Shown here piece after piece: positions 21,807 through 25,698 of a stretch of DNA of 25,698 nt. The translations under genes were made by a program, and so were the position numbers. Position 1 is the first letter of the stretch; every line of letters begins with the position of its first letter. Origin of the DNA: UMGS902 sp045538895 (GTDB lineage: Bacteria > Bacillota > Clostridia > Oscillospirales > CAG-272); contig JAZQEH010000051.1 in assembly GCA_045538895.1 (NCBI GenBank), forward strand, positions 1 through 25,698, read 5' to 3'. Below the pieces are notes generated by a model, which was given only the letters and a program-made list of their open reading frames with translations, did no database searches and was not told the origin of the DNA.

Positions 21807-21815
21807 TGGTATAAT
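21807..21815 (+). promoter_or_regulatory. Extended -10 promoter of the carD-like gene
   Basis: TGG-TATAAT (21807-21815) is a consensus extended -10; the -35 region is only A/T rich. It leaves a leader of about 40 bases before the ATG at 21861, which has GGAGG. Confidence 0.7.
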
Positions 21816-21860
21816 TATATCATTAATAACATAAAAAACCATTTTCCACAGGAGGTAAAC

Positions 21861-22373
21861 ATGAATAAACGGTTTAAGCCAAACGATACCGTAATGTACG
21901 GTTGCCACGGAGCATGCACTTTGGTTGAAATCGCAAAAAAAGATTTTGGCGGTGATGCCAAGGACTACTATGTTTTACGTCCTGCTTTTTCAGGCAGCTC
22001 GGTTTTTTATGTACCGACAGACAGCGAAGCTTTAACAGCTAAAATGCGTCCTATAAAAAATGCCGAAGAAATAAAGAATGTTATTTCAAACGTTACTGTA
22101 TGGGAATGGATCAACGAAGACCGTGCAAGACAGAATCAGTTAAAACAGACCATTGATGGCGGTAGTACAGAACTGTTGATTTCTGTATACAAAGCGTTGT
22201 ATGAAAAACAGAAATCACTTTCTGAAATCGGCAAAAAGCTGCGCGCCGCCGATGACAGATATATGAAAGAAATTGAAGCTTTGCTTCTTGAGGAATTCTC
22301 TTTCTCGTTTGAACTGCAAAAAGAAGATCTTGTTCCCTTTTTGTACGCAGACATTATCTTAATCGAAAAATAG
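21861..22373 (+). CDS. CarD/CdnL-TRCF-type transcription regulator
   Basis: The 170-residue protein has a CarD-like RNA-polymerase-interacting domain at residues 1-65: FKPNDTVMYGCHGACTLVEI, then YYVLRPAFSGSSVFYVPTD, matching the Tudor-like fold shared with TRCF. It is followed by a helical C-terminal part with WEWINEDRARQNQLKQTI near 77-94. In known members the N-domain binds the RNA polymerase beta subunit and the C-domain contacts promoter DNA, stabilising open complexes. The length fits stand-alone CarD/CdnL proteins of Firmicutes, so it is not a TRCF fragment. The ATG has a strong GGAGG five bases upstream; the frame extends 30 codons further, but that part covers the promoter. A terminator follows, making a single-gene unit. 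Target promoters are unknown. Confidence 0.88.
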   Translation: MNKRFKPNDTVMYGCHGACTLVEIAKKDFGGDAKDYYVLRPAFSGSSVFYVPTDSEALTAKMRPIKNAEEIKNVISNVTVWEWINEDRARQNQLKQTIDGGSTELLISVYKALYEKQKSLSEIGKKLRAADDRYMKEIEALLLEEFSFSFELQKEDLVPFLYADIILIEK

Positions 22374-22377
22374 TAAC

Positions 22378-22404
22378 AAAAGCAGACAAATTGTCTGCTT
22401 TTTC
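22378..22404 (+). terminator. Terminator of the carD-like gene
   Basis: AAAAGCAGAC (22378-22387), loop AAATT, GTCTGCTTTT (22393-22402), then more T. It begins four bases past the stop. Confidence 0.87.
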
Positions 22405-22406
22405 TA

Positions 22407-22435
22407 TTGTAATTTCATTTTAAAAGTGATATATT
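22407..22435 (+). promoter_or_regulatory. Promoter of the SLC13-type permease
   Basis: TTGTAA (22407-22412), 17 bases and TATATT (22430-22435) preceded by TGA. It starts a few bases after the previous terminator. Confidence 0.7.
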
Positions 22436-22472
22436 GTTTCGGTAAGTATTTTCAGACAAAGAAGGCATTTTT

Positions 22473-23579
22473 ATGTATATATTAAAGATTTTCAAAAAGC
22501 ACACTGTTCTCTGTATCGCAACGCTTGCCGCAATTATAACCGCTTTTTTCGTACCCCCGTCTGCCGAATACCTTGAGTACTTCGACCTTAAGACGTTGAG
22601 CTGTCTGTTTCTGACACTGGCTGTTATTTGTGCACTACGCAACATAAAATTTTTCACCATTCTCGCACGGCGTATAGTTATGCTCACGGGCAATCTGCGT
22701 ATGCTTGCGCTTGCTCTTGTATACATAACCTTTATAGGCTCCATGCTTATCGCAAATGACATGGCACTTATAACCTTTCTTCCACTTGGCTACTTTGCAC
22801 TTTCGGTAACAAAAAAAGAAAAGCACATGGCTTTTATCTTTATTCTCCAGAATATTTCGGCAAATCTCGGCGGCATGCTCACACCGTTCGGAAATCCTCA
22901 GAATCTTTATATCTACTCGGCGTATAACATTCCCACAGGAGAGTTCATGAGCATCATGCTTCCGCCTTTTCTTCTGGCAGTCGGCATGCTTACGGCATTT
23001 TGCTTTTTGCTGAGAGCAGAACCTCTTTCGATTAACGAAGACTATCCCGAAAAGCTCAATATGCGGCTCACTGTACTTTATATTGTACTGTTTGCCATGT
23101 CGCTTTTGATTGTTTTCAGAGTCATTCCGTATCTTCTCGGTCTTATAGTTATTCCCATTATTCTTTTCTTTGTTGACAAAAATGCCTTGAAATCGGTTGA
23201 CTATCCGCTACTGCTGACTTTTACAATGTTTTTCATTTTCGCCGGAAACATGGCGAGAATAGATGCGGTTAACACATTTGTATCTTCATTCCTTGAAAAA
23301 AGCACGCTCCTTGTTTCAATAGCTTCGTGCCAGTTTATCAGCAACGTTCCGTCTGCAATACTGCTTTCCGAGTTTACGGAGAATTATAAGGAATTACTCC
23401 TTGGCGTTAATATCGGAGGTACCGGCACAATTATCGCATCTCTCGCAAGCCTTATCACTTTCAGCGAATACCGCCTGCTGCATCCGCATGACGGCAAGCA
23501 CTATTTTGCCCTGTTCACTCTGATCAACCTTATCTTCCTTGTTGTACTTTCGGCTGCCGCATATTTCTTTTTTGTATGA
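22473..23579 (+). CDS. SLC13/ArsB-type (ion transporter superfamily) permease
   Basis: The 368-residue polytopic membrane protein has about ten hydrophobic segments. Its pattern fits the ion-transporter superfamily that includes ArsB, CitMHS and SLC13 proteins. A pore-like repeat S-x-x-x-A-N-D-M-A-L-I-T-F-L-P-L is near 89-104, and N-I-S-A-N-L-G-G-M-L-T-P-F-G-N-P-Q-N-L near 127-145, the latter being the conserved N-x-G-x-x-x-T-P-x-G-N-x-x-N motif. A second-half counterpart SNVPSAILLSE is near 288-298. At 368 residues it is shorter than the usual 420-450, but both repeat halves are present. AAGAAGG lies seven bases before the ATG. The substrate (dicarboxylate, citrate, arsenite or Na+/H+) is not decided. 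No ars or TCA transport neighbour helps, and no hairpin terminator follows. Confidence 0.82.
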   Translation: MYILKIFKKHTVLCIATLAAIITAFFVPPSAEYLEYFDLKTLSCLFLTLAVICALRNIKFFTILARRIVMLTGNLRMLALALVYITFIGSMLIANDMALITFLPLGYFALSVTKKEKHMAFIFILQNISANLGGMLTPFGNPQNLYIYSAYNIPTGEFMSIMLPPFLLAVGMLTAFCFLLRAEPLSINEDYPEKLNMRLTVLYIVLFAMSLLIVFRVIPYLLGLIVIPIILFFVDKNALKSVDYPLLLTFTMFFIFAGNMARIDAVNTFVSSFLEKSTLLVSIASCQFISNVPSAILLSEFTENYKELLLGVNIGGTGTIIASLASLITFSEYRLLHPHDGKHYFALFTLINLIFLVVLSAAAYFFFV

Positions 23580-23629
23580 TTTTTGTAATATTTTGATGTA
23601 TATTAGTTATAGATTTTTTAATTTTTTCA

Positions 23630-23638
23630 TGATACAAT
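23630..23638 (+). promoter_or_regulatory. Extended -10 promoter of the GH127-type gene
   Basis: TGA-TACAAT (23630-23638) is an extended -10 with no consensus -35. GGAGGA (23671-23676) precedes the ATG at 23682. The 100-base gap 23580-23681 is very A/T rich and shows no operator-like palindrome. Confidence 0.55.
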
Positions 23639-23681
23639 AAAGAAAAAACAATATTAGTATGGATTATTATGGAGGAATTTC

Positions 23682-25508
23682 ATGTATAATTTTGTTAGTC
23701 CCGCAGAAATAAAGCCTCACGGCTGGGTTCGCCGTCAGCTCGAAATTCAGCTTGACGGTCTTTGCGGAAATCTTGATAAAATCTGGCCCGATGTACGTGA
23801 CAGTGCATGGGTTGGCGGCGACCGCGAGGGTTGGGAAAGAGTTCCCTACTGGCTTGACGGTTTTATTCCGCTTGCTTATCTCCTTGACAACAAGGATGCT
23901 ATCGCACGTGCACAGTATTATGTAAACTCTATTGTTGACCGTCAGCAAAAGGACGGTTGGATCTGCCCCTGCACCGAAGAAGAGCGTGCAAAGTACGATA
24001 CCTGGAGCTTTATGCTTATCGGTAAGGTACTTGCACAGTATTGCGAATTTACAAACGATGAACGTGTTTACAATGCACTTTACAAGGCTATGAGATGCAT
24101 GTTCCGTCTTATGAAGAACGGCAAAATCAAGCTTTTCAACTGGGGTGCATTCCGCTACTATGAGTGCATGATTCCGCTTAAGTACATATATGACAAGAAT
24201 CCTGAAAAGTGGGTTCTCTCGTTTGCAAGATTGCTCTGCAAGCAGGGTGAAGATTACTCCAAGTACAAGGAAACCTGGAAGACTCCCCTCTTCAAGTGGA
24301 CTCTCTACACACATATCGTTAACCTCTGTATGACCTTTAAGGAAGAGGCTGTTATCGGTCAGCTTCTCAATAAGAAGTACACAAACAAGGCTGAAAAGTT
24401 CTGGCAGTTCCTTGACAAGTACAACGGCACAGCAGTTGACACCTTTACCGGTGACGAATGTCTTGCAGGCAAGTTCAACAATCAGGGCTTTGAGCTTTGC
24501 TCTGTAGTTGAGCTTATGTACTCCTGTGAGATTCTTTATGCACTCACCGGCGACAAGGTTTGGGCTGACCGTCTTGAAAAGATGGCATTCAACGCTCTCC
24601 CCGCTACCATCAGCGACGACATGTGGACTCACCAGTACGTTCAGATGGTTAACCAGATTGCTTGTCCTAAATTCCCCGGCAGACCTCACTTTACCACCAA
24701 TAACGGCGAAGCAAATATGTTCGGTCTTGAGCCGCACTTCGGTTGCTGCACCGCTAACCACGGTCAGGGCTGGCCCAAGCTTGTCACCTCGCTCTTTATC
24801 CGCACCGAGGACGGTATCCGTGTAGCTTCTATGTTGCCTTGCGAAACCACCACAAACGTTAACGGCAAGGCAGTCAACATCAGAATCGACACAGAGTATC
24901 CTTTCCGCCACAGCGGTAAGTTTGTAGTAACTGCTGACAACGCAGAATTTGCTCTCCGCATCCGTATCCCCTCATGGGCAAAGGCATGCACCGTAAACGG
25001 CAAGGCAGTTGACGGCGATGAAATCGTTATCTCCAAGGTTTGGAACGGCGAAGAAACCGTTGAGGTCGTATTTGTTGATGCTCCCCATACTGTTGAACGT
25101 CCTTACAACCTTAAGGTTGTTGAATACGGTCCGCTTGTATTCTCTCTTCCTATCGAAACCGAATTCACCAAGTACGAATACGAGAGAAAGGGTGTTGAAC
25201 GTAAGTTCCCCTACTGCGACTACACACTTCTCCCCAAGTCTGAATGGCGCTATGGCTTTGCAAATGAAGAATTCTCCGTTTGCGAGCTTGACGGTGGCGA
25301 ATATCCTTTCGGCCAGAACATGCCCCGCATCGGTATCAAGGCAAACCTTGCAAGAGTTAACTGGGACTACAAGCAAGGCTTTAACACCGTTTCCGAGGTT
25401 GCTCCCCGTTCGAGAAACGCAGCAGGCGAGGCTGAAGAAATTATGCTCATCCCCTACGGTTGTGCTAAGCTTCGCATGACAGAAATGCCCATTCTTAAAA
25501 TGAAATAA
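23682..25508 (+). CDS. GH127-type beta-L-arabinofuranosidase (DUF1680 family)
   Basis: The 608-residue product has no signal peptide, so it would act in the cytoplasm on imported oligosaccharides. The N-terminal two-thirds is an alpha/alpha-barrel (signatures GGDREGWERVPYWLDGFIPLAYLL near 45-68, DGWICPCTEEE near 91-101), then a beta-sandwich domain from about 370. In HypBA1 of Bifidobacterium, zinc is held by Glu338, Cys340, Cys417 and Cys418, with Cys417 as nucleophile. Here E271-x-C273 (FELCSVVE) and C355-C356 (FGCCTANHG) occupy equivalent places, so the active site looks intact. Exact specificity within the family is not certain. Codon choice (AAG for Lys, TTC for Phe, CTC for Leu) is more biased than in neighbouring genes, suggesting high expression or separate origin. 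It stands alone, with no sugar transporter or regulator adjacent. Confidence 0.9.
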   Translation: MYNFVSPAEIKPHGWVRRQLEIQLDGLCGNLDKIWPDVRDSAWVGGDREGWERVPYWLDGFIPLAYLLDNKDAIARAQYYVNSIVDRQQKDGWICPCTEEERAKYDTWSFMLIGKVLAQYCEFTNDERVYNALYKAMRCMFRLMKNGKIKLFNWGAFRYYECMIPLKYIYDKNPEKWVLSFARLLCKQGEDYSKYKETWKTPLFKWTLYTHIVNLCMTFKEEAVIGQLLNKKYTNKAEKFWQFLDKYNGTAVDTFTGDECLAGKFNNQGFELCSVVELMYSCEILYALTGDKVWADRLEKMAFNALPATISDDMWTHQYVQMVNQIACPKFPGRPHFTTNNGEANMFGLEPHFGCCTANHGQGWPKLVTSLFIRTEDGIRVASMLPCETTTNVNGKAVNIRIDTEYPFRHSGKFVVTADNAEFALRIRIPSWAKACTVNGKAVDGDEIVISKVWNGEETVEVVFVDAPHTVERPYNLKVVEYGPLVFSLPIETEFTKYEYERKGVERKFPYCDYTLLPKSEWRYGFANEEFSVCELDGGEYPFGQNMPRIGIKANLARVNWDYKQGFNTVSEVAPRSRNAAGEAEEIMLIPYGCAKLRMTEMPILKMK

Positions 25509-25514
25509 TCGAAT

Positions 25515-25543
25515 AAAAAAGAAGTTCGGCTGTGCCGAACTTC
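25515..25543 (-). terminator. Hairpin with minus-strand U-tract after the GH127-type gene
   Basis: GAAGTTCGGC (25521-25530), loop TGT, GCCGAACTTC (25534-25543). The U6 tract (complement of 25515-25520) is on the minus strand only. It therefore suits transcription coming leftward out of the structured repeat; on the plus strand it has no U-tract and is stacked on hairpin C. Confidence 0.7.
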
Positions 25544-25698
25544 AGCCTGATGACAAAGTCATCAGGCTGACCAGAGGGTGAGAAACGCAGGCAGATTTTT
25601 GGATTTTTGTTTCGTCGGCGTACATGTGTACGGTAGAGACAAAAATCCAAAAAAGCAAGTAACGGCAAGGGTTTTTTAAGCCCTTGCCGCATTTTGAT
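25541..25698 (-). repeat. Dispersed structured repeat, copy 2 (inverted)
   Basis: Reverse-complement match to 2293-2450 with few substitutions and one small gap. The same three hairpins occur: C at CAGCCTGATGAC (25543-25554) / GTCATCAGGCTG (25558-25569), B with 15-bp arms at 25596-25610 and 25639-25653 around a GTAC-ATGT-GTAC centre, and A at CGGCAAGGG (25663-25671) / CCCTTGCCG (25681-25689). It reaches the window edge, so its outer boundary is not visible. Confidence 0.8.

Noticed and set aside
23667..24911. Long open frame antisense to the GH127-type gene
   Set aside because: It is a by-product of the biased codon use of the sense gene; no ribosome binding site or family pattern.

Overview
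The window looks like chromosomal DNA from a Gram-positive anaerobe of the Clostridia, probably a gut or plant-fibre Oscillospiraceae/Ruminococcaceae-type organism. This rests on a tryptophan T-box leader, an S-layer-homology surface protein, an SdpR/SdpI pair, TTGACA/TATAAT promoters often with an extended TGn -10, GGAGG ribosome binding sites, and a GH127 arabinofuranosidase-type enzyme. No name can be assigned from the sequence alone, and most genes are ordinary core or metabolic genes.

Layout: (1) 1-2208, lysine/diaminopimelate genes dapB-lysA behind a structured leader. (2) 2209-3700, a dispersed structured repeat, a convergent sdpR-sdpI autoregulated unit, and a MITE-like inverted-repeat element. 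(3) 3657-5222, an orphan trpB under a Trp-specific T-box riboswitch. (4) 5229-8821, a two-gene unit for an unknown membrane protein and a large secreted SLH/SGNH-hydrolase/beta-helix-like protein. (5) 8831-9373, a 140-bp tandem duplication beside tRNA-His and tRNA-Arg. (6) 9393-12652, a compact overlapping four-gene operon: TraX-family membrane protein, radical SAM enzyme, SGNH hydrolase, YbaK-type deacylase. (7) 12742-16436, a heterodimeric ABC exporter with one degenerate ATP site. (8) 16446-19249, rlmA-like methyltransferase, family 2 glycosyltransferase and malic enzyme on the minus strand. (9) 19314-23579, single-gene units for a SulP transporter, QueH, a CarD-like protein and an SLC13/ArsB-type permease. 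(10) 23682-25508, a GH127-type glycosidase, followed by the second, inverted copy of the dispersed repeat at the window edge.

The least explained content is non-coding. A structured repeat of about 158 bp occurs twice, 23 kb apart, in opposite orientation. It has three hairpins, and each copy is followed by a U-tract terminator in the same reading direction, as a small RNA gene or mobile RNA-like element would be. A three-way-junction fold precedes dapB, a 140-bp imperfect hairpin unit is tandemly duplicated at the tRNA locus, and a MITE-like element lies between sdpR and trpB. No defence island, phage, transposase or CRISPR array was seen.
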